A stretch of DNA of 64,000 bases. Origin: Antedon mediterranea (taxonomy: Eukaryota; Echinodermata; Crinoidea; Comatulida; Antedonidae). The translations under genes were made by a program, and so were the position numbers. Shown here in pieces: positions 1 through 13,300 of the stretch (positions are counted from its first letter, which is position 1; each line of letters begins with the position of its first letter). The notes beneath the pieces were generated by a model that saw only the letters and a program-made list of their open reading frames with translations, searched no databases and was not told where the DNA came from. The stretch spans positions 26,394,288-26,458,287 of the forward strand of contig NC_092676.1 of assembly GCF_964355755.1 (NCBI RefSeq), given 5' to 3'.

Positions 1-3000
1 CTTTAGTCATAGGAGCATCACCAAGATTTTGAAGAACCTAAACGAATACAAAACATGTAACCAATAATTTGAGAAGACAATGAACAACTTTATCTGATAA
101 ATACTGTTTAAATAATATTTGTTGTTATACAATGCATACCTCTTTCAATCCCCTCTCACTGCTGGATTTGAGTTCAGCTCGCCTTGCAATGCCCTCCAAA
201 TGATCCAACGTCAGTAGGCTAGCAGTCAAGTCAGTACGGCAGTTGGGTAGAAGAAACCGCCCCTGTGGATCTGTCGCCTTGAAGTCTATATATTCCTGGA
301 TGCTAAGAATACAGTGGATAAAAATGAAATGATATCAAGACAGTATAATCAAATGAAGAAAGAATTTAAAAAGGAACCAAAAGATGTTGAATGAATTTTG
401 ATGTTTGTTTATGAAGAAACGACAATTTTATAAAGAATGGACTTGAATAAAATTCCATAAAATCAATTACTTTATCTCCTTAGCGTGTATAGATAACAAG
501 GTACTGGTAAACGCCTTTAGATTTGACTTCTTGAATGATGAACATTCCTGAAGCGACGGCCATGGTTCCTGGGTTTGACCAATCAATTTGATAAACTCTG
601 GAGAGACAAAAAAATTGTAAAAATATTATAACCATCGTGATTCTAAATACTGTAAGGAATCAGGGCTGTAGCCACCAGTATGATTGGTAATGTTTCAACC
701 CGACAACTATTTTGACAGAGGCCTTTGACAACCCAGTGGCTTGAACAGAGATTGTTCCCTTCCCACCACTTTATTTCTTGTGGATTTCTGTGAATATAAC
801 TGTAATACTGTTGGCAAAATCTGCATGATGGTGGTGGTACTGATAAACAACAACATAATATTTACCATCAGTAATGAATGAAGGGGCCGGTATCTTTGGA
901 CCATACACTGAAGCAGGTACACCATTTTTATCCTTCACTATCTCAGTATGATCATCGTTTTTAACATTCAATCCAACCGACATCTAATAAAAACAGGAAT
1001 AACAACAAATTAGAGAGAATTTCAACGTTATCGGACATAGTGCTATAAGTTGACAAGCTAGAGATACAACAAAGTACAGAAGTACAATACAGTCAGTTAA
1101 AATTTAATATCTAAATATTACTACTTATTGTGATTCTTAGCCCATATTCTGGTGTTTGAAGAGTTCAAGGTTGTCTAATAATGTGAGTGTTTTCTGTACA
1201 GATAATGTTATTATTACCCCTTCTGTTCCATCCGTGTTCACACCAATATAATGACTGGTTTTCAGTAGTTCATCCGGCCTATCAGCATTTGTCTTTCCAT
1301 CGTTATGTTGCTGAGTGTAAGGTGAACTATTCTTATGGCTTGCAGAATTCACCATGTTATCACTGGAAAGTGATGACGTTTGAACTATTTCACTTTTGCA
1401 GCATGTTTGCTTTAACACGCCATCTGGACATGGACACACCTTGACCCTTTGACCATCACCTTTTATATTCACTTCTGGGTCATCGGCGTAGCAGCTACTT
1501 GGTATTGCACTGTTTTCAGCATAATTACAACTCTGTATACTGTCTTCGTCAGAAATTGATTTTTCCTTTCTACCAGATAGCAGGATATCGCACTTGGAAC
1601 GCTTCCTACGTCCAAGAGTTTTTCTCCAGCGTGGAACAATTCTTTCGCAATCTTTGCAAAAATAGCTTACATAGCAATAGATGTGACGAAAGGCAAGTTT
1701 GGCAGGCTCGTAATTCTCATCGATCTTGAGAGCTTGGCGATACTGTTCAGCAGCTAATGTCCAGTTGCCGTTGGCAGCTAAGACATTGCCAAGTAGGAAG
1801 TAGGTCAAAGGCTAAAACAAAAAGAACACAAACATGATATTCAATAAGTTCCAAAATATACTTTTCCTTTTCTCTTCTTTTGGAAATTTAAAAATAATAA
1901 AAGTTTTACCTCTGTTTTGTTGACAACCAAAGCCATTCTGAGTAACTGGTTAGCATCATTGTACTTCCCAATGGACAGCATCAAGTTAGCAACATTCACT
2001 AAAGGAACATCACCAGATTCGACCGGAACATAATGCACAGCGCGGCGGAAACATTCAATGGCTTGATGAAAGTTTCCATTTATACGCCAGAACAGACCAG
2101 CATGATTGTAGATCATCCAATGATCATCTTCACTCTTTAATAAAACAAATTTTTTAAAGTTCACTTCAGAAGGATCATGTAGATTTCTTAAATATGTTAA
2201 AATGACTGGTAAGCAGAACTTCTAAGCAATATAAGTTATTCACGAGTTTTGCCAAACTCAATGGAAAATTGAACTTACTTTTGTAACGTGCCAAGCTTTG
2301 CGAACTCTTTCTGCCATTTCTTCCATCGTTATCCATCTACTCAATCCATACTTCAGAAATTCCTGAAAAAAACCCAACAGAAATGAAATTATTTCTCAAC
2401 TCTTAAAATAAAATTGGATAACAACACAAACACAGGTGGTACATGAGAATTGGGGAAGATCCTTTGAAAACATTTCTAGACCACCATTGATTATCTTTGT
2501 CAATGTCAGTGACTTATTTTTGTTCAAAGACTGGTCAGCATTTGCAGAATTACCTTTATCAGTGACTTCTGTCCATTGTAGTTGTGCATGGATCCACGTT
2601 GTGTAATACATTCAACGTAGTCCATAACCGTATCTCCTTGATCTAGCTTTGATTCCTGGACACATGTTGGGTGATAGTATGGAAAAGCAACAACCTCGTC
2701 CCTCTCAATTCCCAAGTTCTCGTTAAAAAGCTCAACCATTCTAAAGGATAAATTTATTCATTAATCTATATAATAAACTAAATTCCAAAACCACCTTCTG
2801 GTCATCCCCTGTGATGATACTAAAGAATCTTCATTCTTACCGAATACCCTTTTTTTCTGGGTGTACATGACTTATTGAGTAGGTCGTCCAATCTGGTAGA
2901 GTTGTGTAGACCTTGCATTCATCCTTTGTCCATTCATCCTGTATACAAGGGCCGTCATCTGTATGCTGCCAACCTTTAGGTACCGACTTTTCGTGACGAT

Positions 3001-6000
3001 CAGTCTGCTCTGCAAGATGTGCAGCATGGAATTTAGCTGAAACAAGAAATAATAATATTGTAGCTCTAGAGATTATAGGGATGGGTATCAAAAAAGGATG
3101 CCTGGGAAAAGCTTTAGGCTAGATGGAAGAATTTTAAGTGATTTCAGTTAATGTGCAGTATACTGTATTATCAAAATTAAAAAAACTTCTCTTTTTATGC
3201 CTATTAAAGACAATATTGTTTACATATTTAGGCAAATTGCCAAGGATAACCATAATTCATTCACTATCCTTCTTAAAGGTGGCAATCCTGTTTACAACAC
3301 AAACATACACAAGATGCTCTACATAAACAAAGTCTTTGGGAGTGGAGTCATTTATCATTAGAAAAAATCCTGACATGAAAGGACTTGAACCCAGGACTCT
3401 TAGATTAATAGCCACGTATCATAACCACCAAGCCACAACTCACCACTGTCATCTCTTTTCATAACAGTCAATCTTTTGTTATTCACTATGAGAAAATCAT
3501 CACTGGTAGAATAGTACCTTCCCGGATCGTTCAAAATTCTATCAGATTCTTCCTGTTTGGCCAGGATCCTCAACCTTTCTTCTTCAAGTTCACTTTGTTT
3601 AAGAGACAATGAATCTGCACTTGTTGTGGCACTACTTTTTGTTTCAACACTTCTGCTACTGGCAGCACTGCTTCTGGAACTACTTCTCTCTACTGGTGGT
3701 GAAGCATCACCACTAGCAGCACTGCTTCTGGAACTACTTTTCTCTACTGGTGGTGAAGCATCACCACTAGCAGTATTGCTTCTGGAACTACTTTTTTCTA
3801 CTGGTGGTGAAGCATCACCTCTGGATTTTGGAATCAATTTTTCTTGATCTTTATTTGGTTTCGCACCATTGATGGATGTATTATTTTTTGATCTGCGCAT
3901 TTTTTGAAATTTCGATAGTCTTTCATACATTTGCTTTTCCTCCTCAGTCGTTGGCTGGTGTGCTATTGCGATGATTCTGGGTGGTTTCTTAAACTGCTTT
4001 TCATATTTGGTATAGTTGAAACATAAAACTGCCTAAAAATACATTTAAAAACAACTAATCACAGTAGATCCCATAATTTGGGACACTCTTATTTAAAGGG
4101 ACACTTTACTAATGAAAGGCAATATTATTGTTGTTTAAAAATTGATCAACCACTATTCAGAGGACACATTGTTAAGACCTGAAGGCGTCTCCTTAATAGG
4201 GTATGTATATGTTATAACACTATGTCCAACCTCTATTCAGCGAACACCCGTATAAAGGGAACATTTGCTGATGGTGTCCCCTTAATACAGGTTCTACTGT
4301 ACAAGAAACTATTTGTTTTTATAATATCTACATTCAAATATTTGTATACATGAAATGAATGAAATCTTGTTATTAGGCTTAGTGACATGAGGCCATGAGA
4401 AAAATGTGATGTCTGGGAAAGTATTTGACCTTTGTACTCTGGTAAACAAGCATGTTAACAATCAACTACCAAAACAATGGTCAGGTAAAACTCACCTCAT
4501 TATCAGTATAAATGCAGTGAGGAATTACAGTATTCAAAGCAGTGGCATTAATCTCCTAAAAGCAATAACAAAAAAATGTAGAAAAACTCTCGTAGAAATA
4601 AGCCCTGTCTACACTATCAAATTTTACGTGACAAAAAAATGTGATTTGCCCATATATGGACATGATGTCATATCACTACCATATTTGAGCATATCACTAC
4701 CATATGTAGGCACATGACACTTTTTTTGTCAAACTAGTTTGATAAAGTAGAGAAAGAAATTAATATGTCCATTTAAATACTAATACTAATTTATACTACT
4801 CACATTTTCCTTTAAAAAAAGAGGATTTCCAAACATCTCCGTCTGTGCTCCCATATTATTCCTTTTGCAGACAAAATACTGATTATCCTTCTCTTCTCTC
4901 AACTCACATTTATGTGTTTCATCTAAAAAAAGTCTAGTACCTTTAATTATAGAGAACCCAGACCCTGAGGTTTTGTATGCAAGCATGTTAACCACTAGAC
5001 CATAATGGCAGTACTGTACATGAAAACAAATTTACAATGAGGTTTTAACCACAAGGCTACAATGTCACTACATAAAAAAAGTTTATTTTTAAAAATTACG
5101 TTGTAGTTTATGACGATGATAGTTCATATTCTTCTCATACTGTTCTTCGGAGGTCAACTGAGCTGCCTGTATCTTCTCCTGAATGCTTTCAAAATGATCG
5201 TTTAGTTTCTGGTATTCTCGGAGTTCTGACAAAGTTCGCTGCAAAGAACTGGGGAAAAAACACCAAGAAGTATAATAAATGATTCATTTGTTTTTATTCT
5301 CAAATATTACAGAGATAATATTATTAAAAATATGTTATGTCGTTATAATATAATTATATATAACGTGCAAAATCTAAGTTACTTACTCGTGCTGAGCCTC
5401 TAGGGCAGCCTCTAACTTGCGTTGGCAGTAGATTGCGTGTATTCTCTTCTTAGCCGCCTCAAAGTCCGGTTGTTTCTGAAGCGTTTGCTCATAGAATAAC
5501 AAAGAGCTATTTAATTCACCAAGAGCCTACAAATTAACATTCAATATTAACATTAGATATTACTGTATTGTTTGCATACATTCCTTAAGCTCTGTCCAGG
5601 GAGTTGCCTGCTCTGTCTACACTACCAAACTTTATGTGTCAAAAAAATGTGATGTGCCCATATATCAACATGTCATATTACTACCATATTTGGACACATC
5701 ACTACCTTATTTGGGCACATCACACTTTTTTTTTGTCAAACTAGTTTAATAGTGTAGCTTTATTACAGTAAATACCCTATAGTATTATTATAATAAAACT
5801 GATTAAATGCTTTATTGTTATTTGCTACTACTAAAAAAAGCTGAACTTTAACAGAATATTCTTAGATTACTAATAATTAGATTACAACTCCCTGCTTTAA
5901 CTTACCCCATAGACGTTAGCTAATGTAAAATATAGACCATTGACATCTTTTGAAATTCCCAATGCAGCATGGGTAAGAATGACGGCGTCAGCTGAATGTC

Positions 6001-9000
6001 TCCCTCTATGTAGTACATTTGCTAAATTCAGTAATGCTATATCTTTCTTTTTTCTAAAACAAACCCAAACAAAATTTATAAAAATCTTTGTTGTTTTATA
6101 TTTGGAAATAAAAAGAAAATAAAAAAGAAATAAAAGTTACTTGTAAGTTGTAATGTGTTTAAGTGAGTGAGTGGTCGAGCGGTTAAGACAGTGGAACCGT
6201 AATTACGTAGCCATAACATCGGCAGGGGTTCGAGGCTCACTCACTCCATGGTTCTGGTGGTAGAACGAGTCTTCTCGGATAAGGACTATAAACCGTAGGT
6301 CCAGTGTACACAACTTGCTCGTGTGCACTTTAAAGAACCTAGTACATCTTTCGAGACGAGTAGGGGGTTACCCCGGTGTATTAGTACATCACAGTCACTG
6401 ATCACCAACTGGGCCCTCTGGGAGATCAGTCTTTGACTGAAGAGGTCACCCAGTATAAAGATAAAACAAACAAAAAATCCCGAATACGATAATACAAACA
6501 AACAAGTTCTTGGTACAAATGTTTAGACAAATACCCATAAAAAACCCATACAAACACCTATTATAGTTGTTCTTTTGCTGTATGATTCAACATGAATGAG
6601 GCAATTTAAGCATTCACAAAATTTAAATACAATATGAATGTGCATTGAAATATAAACCTTCCATGCAAGAGTAATTATGTTTTTCAAATTCATTGATGCA
6701 TAATGTACAATAATTGGCTGCATGTCAATAAGCCTCTCTAAATACATTGCTAAATTACAGGAAATGATGTGGTTTTTCAGATAAGATTTTGATGATATAA
6801 ATAATTTAAGGTAAAACCCTCTTTCTTGACACTCCTATTCATGGGAAAATTTTATGTGAAATTAACCAGGAGCAATATACAGCATTTACAATAACACTGG
6901 TCCACCGGCCAATGACCAGTTAAATGCGTGGCGGAGCAGTTATATAGTCAAATAACCTTGACTAAATGTTAACAATTGGTTAATTTTCTGTACCTCATTT
7001 TTAATTTGTTTAAGTTAATTGAAGGTCTCTCCCTTATAGGCCCATAAAAGGAGTGGAGGACCCGTAAAAATGTGATTTTACTGGTCCTCTAGTCTAATCT
7101 AATAAAACCTTAATATATGATTTAATGGCTAACCCATAATAAGGGTCCTGAAGGTGTTCCCTTAATAGGGGATCTACTTTATATGATAAATAATGATAAT
7201 TCCTATCATTGTTAGGATTCTTGATGCTGGTGATACTGACAATGACAGACATCCACACACACCCACACCAGTAAGTTGTTACCTTGAAGAAAAATGCAAC
7301 GATCGCCGTGCACACTCAATAGCCATCAGGGCATCGCCTTTGATCCTCCAATAAAATGTTGCCATGTCGTACAGAACCCAGGATGATGCATTCTGACAGG
7401 TAAAGAAATATATAATAAATATATGCTTATTGGGTGCTTTCACAGTATATTCGTAAAGCATGAAATCTTGTTAAGTTAAAAAATTCCTAAAATCACACTT
7501 TTTTCTTAACATTGCTCAACATTTATTTTTAGTTATCTGTAATGCGCCTTAAGGTTTTAAGGTGCATTAAAAATGGTGTATTTATGTATGCTGTTGGTGC
7601 AGCTTGGGCCATTAATGAAATTAATCATTTTTAAATTTTAATATATATTCAGTGTATTTTCACATATTTATTTACATATATTATTGATGAAGTACCTTAG
7701 TCAATGCTTTGTTGATGTAATGACCTATCTTATCAAGTTTTTTATTCAGAGGGTCATTGTCAGGTAATGTACTGTATAGACCCTTCTCTGGCTGTCCACT
7801 AACATTTGATCTTGTTTGCATACCCTGAAAGAAGAGATTAAGCCTAGCAAAGGTAAGGTAGTAGAGGACACAGAATAATAGTAACACTGGTGGTAAGGAT
7901 TTCCTTTGTCTTGGTCATGGAACAAGTGTTTTCAGATTCAAGGATAATATGAATAGGTTTTATTACCAAGTCCTATCATTGGGACAAAAATAAAATATAA
8001 AAAAATTTATGCGGAGTTGTTCAGATTTAGAAATGGATAGAAGTGTTCAGTGAACTTTCTATTTTTGAGTTCAAGGAAAATAATAGGTTTATCCAGATGT
8101 AGATATTTGTACAGCAATTATAATAGACGTTAATAGACATTATGCTAATATAGTTAGCAAATTATTCTAACTGAATAAACCACTCTGTGAGAATGAGGTT
8201 CCATTATTTATTATATTTATATTAATAAAACAGAACATATATATGTATGTAACCAATTGTTGAGAAACAGTATGTACCTGAAGATGCTCATAAGTGTACA
8301 TACTAAATGGTAAATCAACAATCTTTGTACAGTTTGGCTTTTTAAATTTCTTCACTTTTCCTTTTATGAGAATATAATCTTGAGGCCTGCAAAAGAAAAG
8401 GGACTTGTTTGATAAGTTACACAACTTCTATCAACCGATTTTATTGTTACACAATACAATTAAAAATAAAGTAACATAGCAATTTTAACCACTTTTTTGT
8501 AAGTAATTTTTAGATATTTCTGGATATTAAATTATATATTGTAAGGTCAGGGGTCATCTTTTTAATGTATTGTATATTTTTTTATCTACCATGATTACCT
8601 GACTTTGAACTCTTCAATGATAAACAGAAAAAACATAACCAAATGTAAACAAAAATAACAAATAATTTCATTTTCTCTATTTCTGTAAAACTTGTTTAAG
8701 ATTTATAATTTTGGTTATTATGAAAAAGGTAAATACTGAGGGCTATAAGAAATTATTTTGACAGCTGTAATTGTCTACATTATCAAACTTTATGATGTCA
8801 TATCACTACCATATTTAAGCATATCACTACAATATTTAGGCACATCACACTTTGTTTGTCATACTAGTTTGGTAGTGTAGATAGAGCTTTAGACTTTACT
8901 TACATTACTAATTGCAAAATACTGTGATCTATTTATTAAGAGTATTCTTAACATATTTTAGAAGGTTTTTGTCTACTTTTGTGAGTCTGCCACCACTTAT

Positions 9001-9928
9001 AATCTACCATGACCAAAAGAATTTAAAATGAAAAAATGCATAATATTTTACAGTACTAATCTCTCTTGTTCACCATTCATTCTAATTTCTCTTTTAATGA
9101 AATGATGATGAGATGATTAATGACTATGATCATAGTATTAGTTTTTTTCAACTTTCATAGTAAACTTTAGTAGACTGTTATTTACCAAATTTATGTTTAA
9201 CTTAACTTATTTACGTTCATTCAAAATGCGATTAGACTTATTTTCTACATAATAATATTATTTTCAAACCAATACCACCAAACGTACCTTATACCCTTGT
9301 TTTCTAACGTTAATACGGTACTGGTATAAAGGTCAAACTCCTCAATTGGTTTCTCGGAGATGACACAATCAGGATCCGTCAGCAGAAACCTCTTTTCAAG
9401 ATCATGATCCTTGTCCTCAGTGTCTTCGATGTGTTTCTTCTGTCGAATTAACTCCATTTCAATTGCATCGGATTCTTTCGTTAAATTTTCTTGACGTAAA
9501 AGCGTAACAACGTTGTACGACTCGCGTAAGTTGTACACTGATTCGATCTACAGTAAAATATTATTTCAGATTTATTGTGAATTAACATAATTTTTTTATT
9601 TGCACAAATTTGTTATAATTATATATTTTCCTAGCTAGGCCATAAATAACCTTAAATTGTCTAATTCAGTGTTTGGACAAAATAATAATCTTTACTTAGT
9701 CAAAGAGGATTCAATATGGTGCTGTGCTAGGCTTTCTCTTACAACAATAGGGAGTAAACAATGCCTATAGTATAGCGAGTACTGTATACTGAATATAAAA
9801 AAACAATCAATATATATTTACAACAACGGTACCTGATTGTTTATCATTCCCTTTTCAGTTACAAACCAATGTGTAACTGCTTCACAACTACAAGAAATGC
9901 TTAACATTAAAATTACTCCGGCCCACAT
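1..9928 (-). CDS. TTC17: TTC17 orthologue, tetratricopeptide repeat protein 17 (20 coding exons, C-terminus off the left edge)
   Basis: Exons in transcript order: 9928-9833, 9547-9288, 8386-8278, 7824-7696, 7392-7283, 6053-5906, 5526-5387, 5248-5100, 4922-4804, 4555-4496, 4032-3444, 3036-2841, 2740-2554, 2362-2279, 2134-1910, 1811-1218, 983-866, 597-471, 302-140, 37-1. All junctions are GT-AG and phases agree throughout, giving about 1213 residues in the window (human protein about 1141). The start has a signal-peptide-like segment (MWAGVILMLSISCS) followed by THWFVTEKG, as in vertebrate TTC17. TPR blocks read SSWVLYDMATFYWRIKGDA, IYNHAGLFWRINGNFHQA and TYFLLGNVLAANGNW. Near the end, PWPSLQEC, IQEYIDF and LTLDHLEGIARRAEL match the conserved C-terminal region. 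In vertebrates TTC17 is linked to actin polymerisation and ciliogenesis. The middle (exon 11) is disordered and carries an 18-residue repeat. The 866 donor and 597 acceptor are the least certain, chosen because they keep frame and the WPS-EC motif. Confidence 0.93.
3222..3438 (-). mobile_element. tRNA-derived SINE, family B, abutting a TTC17 splice donor
   Basis: Read on the minus strand it begins TTGTGGCTTGGTGGTTATGA (A-box-like), then TCCTGGGTTCAAGTCC (B-box-like), a body matching 38553-38808 on the plus strand, and a tail near TTTGCCTAAATA. The element starts five bases into TTC17 intron 11, directly after donor GTGAG at 3443-3439. Confidence 0.8.
3665..3826 (-). repeat. 54-bp in-frame tandem repeat (3 copies) inside TTC17 exon 11
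   Basis: Three copies start at 3665, 3719 and 3773, exactly 54 bp apart, and encode an 18-residue unit (GDASPPVEKSSSRSSAAS) with few substitutions. Being in frame, it lengthens a Ser/Pro-rich disordered linker without breaking the protein. Copies differ at a few third and second positions, so it is not an assembly stutter. Confidence 0.95.
4599..4752. mobile_element. Palindromic MITE, family 1, copy 1
   Basis: Termini resemble GTCTACACTATCAAA and its inverse (AGTTTGATAAAGTAGAG). The interior has GTGACAAAAAAATGTGAT, ATATGGACATGATGTCATAT and two CACTACCATAT motifs. It sits in a TTC17 intron. Confidence 0.85.
4925..5011 (-). mobile_element. Degraded tRNA-like repeat upstream of TTC17 exon 9
   Basis: On the minus strand the sequence reads TGGTCTAGTGGTTAACATG (A box) and CAGGGTCTGGGTTCTCTAT (decayed B box). 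It ends within a few bases of the polypyrimidine tract and AG that precede exon 9 (4922-4804). Confidence 0.55.
5585..5762. mobile_element. Palindromic MITE, family 1, copy 2
   Basis: CTCTGTCTACACTACCAAAC at the left, CTAGTTTAATAGTGTAGCTT at the right. An extra 25 bp at the left begins TTAAGCTCTGTCC, as if the terminus were duplicated. Lies in a TTC17 intron. Confidence 0.85.
6164..6478 (+). mobile_element. tRNA-derived SINE, family A, copy 1
   Basis: The 5' head looks like a class II tRNA (Ser/Leu type): A box GTGGTCGAGCGGTTAAGAC, B box GGGGTTCGAGGCTC. A conserved body of about 220 bp follows (TTCTCGGATAAGGACTATAA through GGGGTTACCCCGGTGTA) with an A-rich tail. Other copies lie at 19315-19620, 34013-34324 and 53305-53622. 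It is in a TTC17 intron. Confidence 0.9.
8765..8891. mobile_element. Palindromic MITE, family 1, copy 3 (internally deleted)
   Basis: TTGTCTACATTATCAAAC at the left and TTTGGTAGTGTAGATAGAGC at the right. The left arm jumps straight from the terminus to GATGTCATATCACTACC, so about 35 bp are missing relative to other copies. Confidence 0.8.
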
Positions 9929-10152
9929 TTTAAAGACGTCTTAAGTACGATAATATTCTCAGAAACTTTAAAAAGGCTAGCCTAAAGCTAGGCCTACCAC
10001 CACGACCTATATCAGGCAGTAGTCCACGGGCTAGATAGACCTCTTTCGGCCGTGTGTGGTTTGTGGCTTTCACGCATCATTGATTCTGCTATAATAAAAT
10101 AATAACAAGTCCTAAATCCTAAAAGTCCGAATTTATTATCAGACGTGCTAAT

Positions 10153-10357
10153 CTATGGAACGCCGGGAGTATGGAACGCCGGGAGTGCCACTTTCGGCGA
10201 CCTTTTAATGCGGCGACTGCTATTTCTTTCGGCGACCTAAACATTTCGGCGACTTTGGTACTTAGCGGCGACTTTTCCATGCGGCGACTCGGCGAATTTA
10301 CCATTCACCTGCAACTTTTTTATGCGGCGACTCGGCGACTTTACCAGCGTTCCATAG
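10153..10357. mobile_element. Inverted-repeat element packed with GGCGACT motifs
   Basis: Terminal inverted repeats CTATGGAACGC (10153-10163) and GCGTTCCATAG (10347-10357) are perfect over 11 bp. Between them CGGCGAC recurs about nine times in one orientation, separated by short A/T-rich words. It is CpG-rich in an AT-rich setting and lies about 225 bp upstream of the TTC17 start codon. Likely a non-autonomous DNA transposon; a regulatory role is possible but unshown. Confidence 0.65.
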
Positions 10358-13300
10358 TAAGAAGCGCAAGAATTAATGCAAATGGTTTCAGGCCGCGTGC
10401 GTGTCATGTCACTGGGTTTAATCAAAGAATATAATTATATTATTATCTTCTTTGGTTTAATAACAACTATCCATCGCGTAAAAAGGAAATGCGTACACTC
10501 ATCGCGTAAAAACGCGTAGAGTAGCGCTTGGTACGCAATAGGAAGAGTATACTGCTGCTGCAGCTATGCGTGCATGCACCGCGCACAGTATTTTGATATC
10601 ATCATGTTAATTTAATAGCTTGCGCCAAACGAAAGCCCCACTATTCGAGAATTCCTGATGGTATAATTAATGATTATATTATTAAAATATTACCATCAGA
10701 ATTAATATAAAATACATTAAACTGTGTTAGCGCCCTCATTTAATTTTCGCATACTTTATTGCTATATGCTAGGCCTATATTTATCCGTATTGGTTAATCG
10801 ATCAATTATTGATAAGTACTGCATTCTCTAAAGAATTTCAATAAGGAGAGACGTATGTTAAGAGTTTTAATTACATATCCAATTAATTATGGATTCGAAT
10901 TGTCAACAATTCTATACGAGTTGTAGTTGTAACGTGGCAACAAATCTAATTTTAGCCAGATGTTTAACTGATGATAGGACACGACGTACGTAAAGTATGA
11001 CGTGGGTGTACCCATAGGCCTATTTGCGCGTATGTACTGACGTTAAAATAGAATATTTGTTAGCAAAACATCTGGCTACTGCGTGGGTTTCTTGACGCAA
11101 AAGATAGCACATTAAAAGTCGATTCTTTTCACTCACGTGCCAACATTTTTTTAAACCAAACCACGGCAATAAAAACAATGTTTTAGTTAGGCCACTATAG
11201 GCCAGTCCAGAAAAGAGCGCCAAATTTGAAGAGGGATTATCAGCACGTGTTTCTCAATTGTTTAAACTTAACCAGAGATTGCTGAATCCCGTGCAATCGA
11301 GAGGTTTTTATAATAATACATGAAATTAACACAAACTGTTTTATAATTTATTATTAACAGGGTAATGGCTACGTATGTCAGTAACTAAGCCACAAACATG
11401 GTTTGGGGGGAAATCAAGGATTATATAAATCCATAGAAATATTTTGATGAGGGAGGTATAAATACCTCCCTGTTTTAATATATCTCTATGTATAATCCCA
11501 TCATGTCGTCTGAGGCATGATGTTAATCACCTTTGAAAGTAGAACAGCTCAAATCTTTAATCCAAATTATCATTTAATAGTAACATTTCACGCAGTTGGT
11601 CCTTTTATAATCCAACGCAAAATGTAAGTGCCAGTGGTGTTCTGGGAAACAACCCGAAATTTCAACAGAGTCTTAAGACAATTTGCAGTTTTGGGGAAGA
11701 GATATAGATTCACTAATTTTATTATCATTGATTACAATGACTGTTACCAGTTCAATTAAAACCTTTCTTTGAAACAGAAAGTGATATTTTTTATTTTCTT
11801 ATAATTTATAGGCCTAAATGTAGCATTTTTGTAATTTGTTTTAATTTTGCCATTTATCTTAGAGTATATTAGCATTGAAATATAAAAAAGTTAATGTGGG
11901 GAGAAACACAAGATTATATATTTTGGACCGTAAATTGAAGACAGAGGACCAATGCACTAGTTTTTTCTCACATTTTAGTCGGAGAAAAAAAGCAGACCCT
12001 GGGGGCGCACCCCTCCGTGTTGTTTTAAGGAAATTAATTGCAAAATAATTTTGCCAAATCGAAGTTATCGCTAGGAAGGAGGCCTAGCTACGCATACTGA
12101 TGATGATCCGATCAGACGATTGCCAATTTTTTAAAGAAATATGATTAGTGTATATTTCCTAATTTGCCAGGAATTTTGCGTAAGTACAGACTAATTATTT
12201 TTTATACGGAAATTCAAGGTTATTTAGAAGCTAAGCTATATGTTTAGTCGCGTGTGTTTTGATGTCGAGTCTTTGTTGGGAGGCTAATTGGCGACTATCG
12301 TACTATATTACGGTTTGTATGTTCCGGTCGCGGCCTAGCCTTACTAATTTACGTAATTAAATAATATAAAGGAAACTATTATTGTTTTCTTTTGTGTGTT
12401 ATCAGTAATTTATGTGAAAACGTGGTTTTGAAAGAAAAAAATGTTTTTCAAAGAAAAACTAGGGAAAACCAAGATTTAATCACAAGAAAATAACCTAAAA
12501 CGGGACCCTTCCTCCTGCCATATTAATATGTCGATCTTAAAAAATAGAGCATGAACGCTGAGCAAATAAACTGTTATAAATACTTTGTTTTTTTCCAGAA
12601 TAATAATTAATATTTTCATATATTATATAATCACGTTTTTACACATTCTTTTTTTTATATTTTGTTTTATTTTTGTTGTCCTACTTTGTAAAAATTAATC
12701 TTGGTAGGACAAAATAAATGGTGATTATTTTCAATCTCAACGCACTTGATTAGTTGATATATACAATCAGTCATCTAAAAAACTGTAGTACTTTTCTTCA
12801 TGGCAGCTTGGCAAATAATACATGAACTCATAATCTGGGATGTAAAGGGGAATTCCCAACACAATCTAGCCAAGCTACTATCATGACTGTAGGAAGGTCA
12901 CGCCTTAATGGTTTTCACCGCTTGTGATGCACTGTAGGCAGTTGCATTTCTGTATAAATAGCATAAAAGCTTGCTTACTCATAATTCTTAGATGACACTT
13001 GGGAGAATTTCTTTGGAGTAATAAGTTGGGATTTTTCCCCCTTTTTTACCCGAGAAGAATGTGTTGAGACTCATGCTTTTAATGGACACATGTAAGTAAA
13101 AATAGGTCAGAGTTTGTTTTGTTTTACTACTATCCTTAGATTAGTCACACACAGTATAACTTAATCCACCGTACCCACCTAAAGTATATTGAACTATCTT
13201 TCTTACTTAGTGCCTCTTGCTTATCTTAAATCTTTTTCTTGTCCATTACGCTAAGTGTAGTGTAGTTTTTTATACTGGTTAGCACACATACTTGTTTTGT

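Noticed and set aside
11418-11497. Candidate microRNA precursor
   Set aside because: Arms pair well, but the centre leaves only about two unpaired bases, not a normal loop. A foldback element is simpler.
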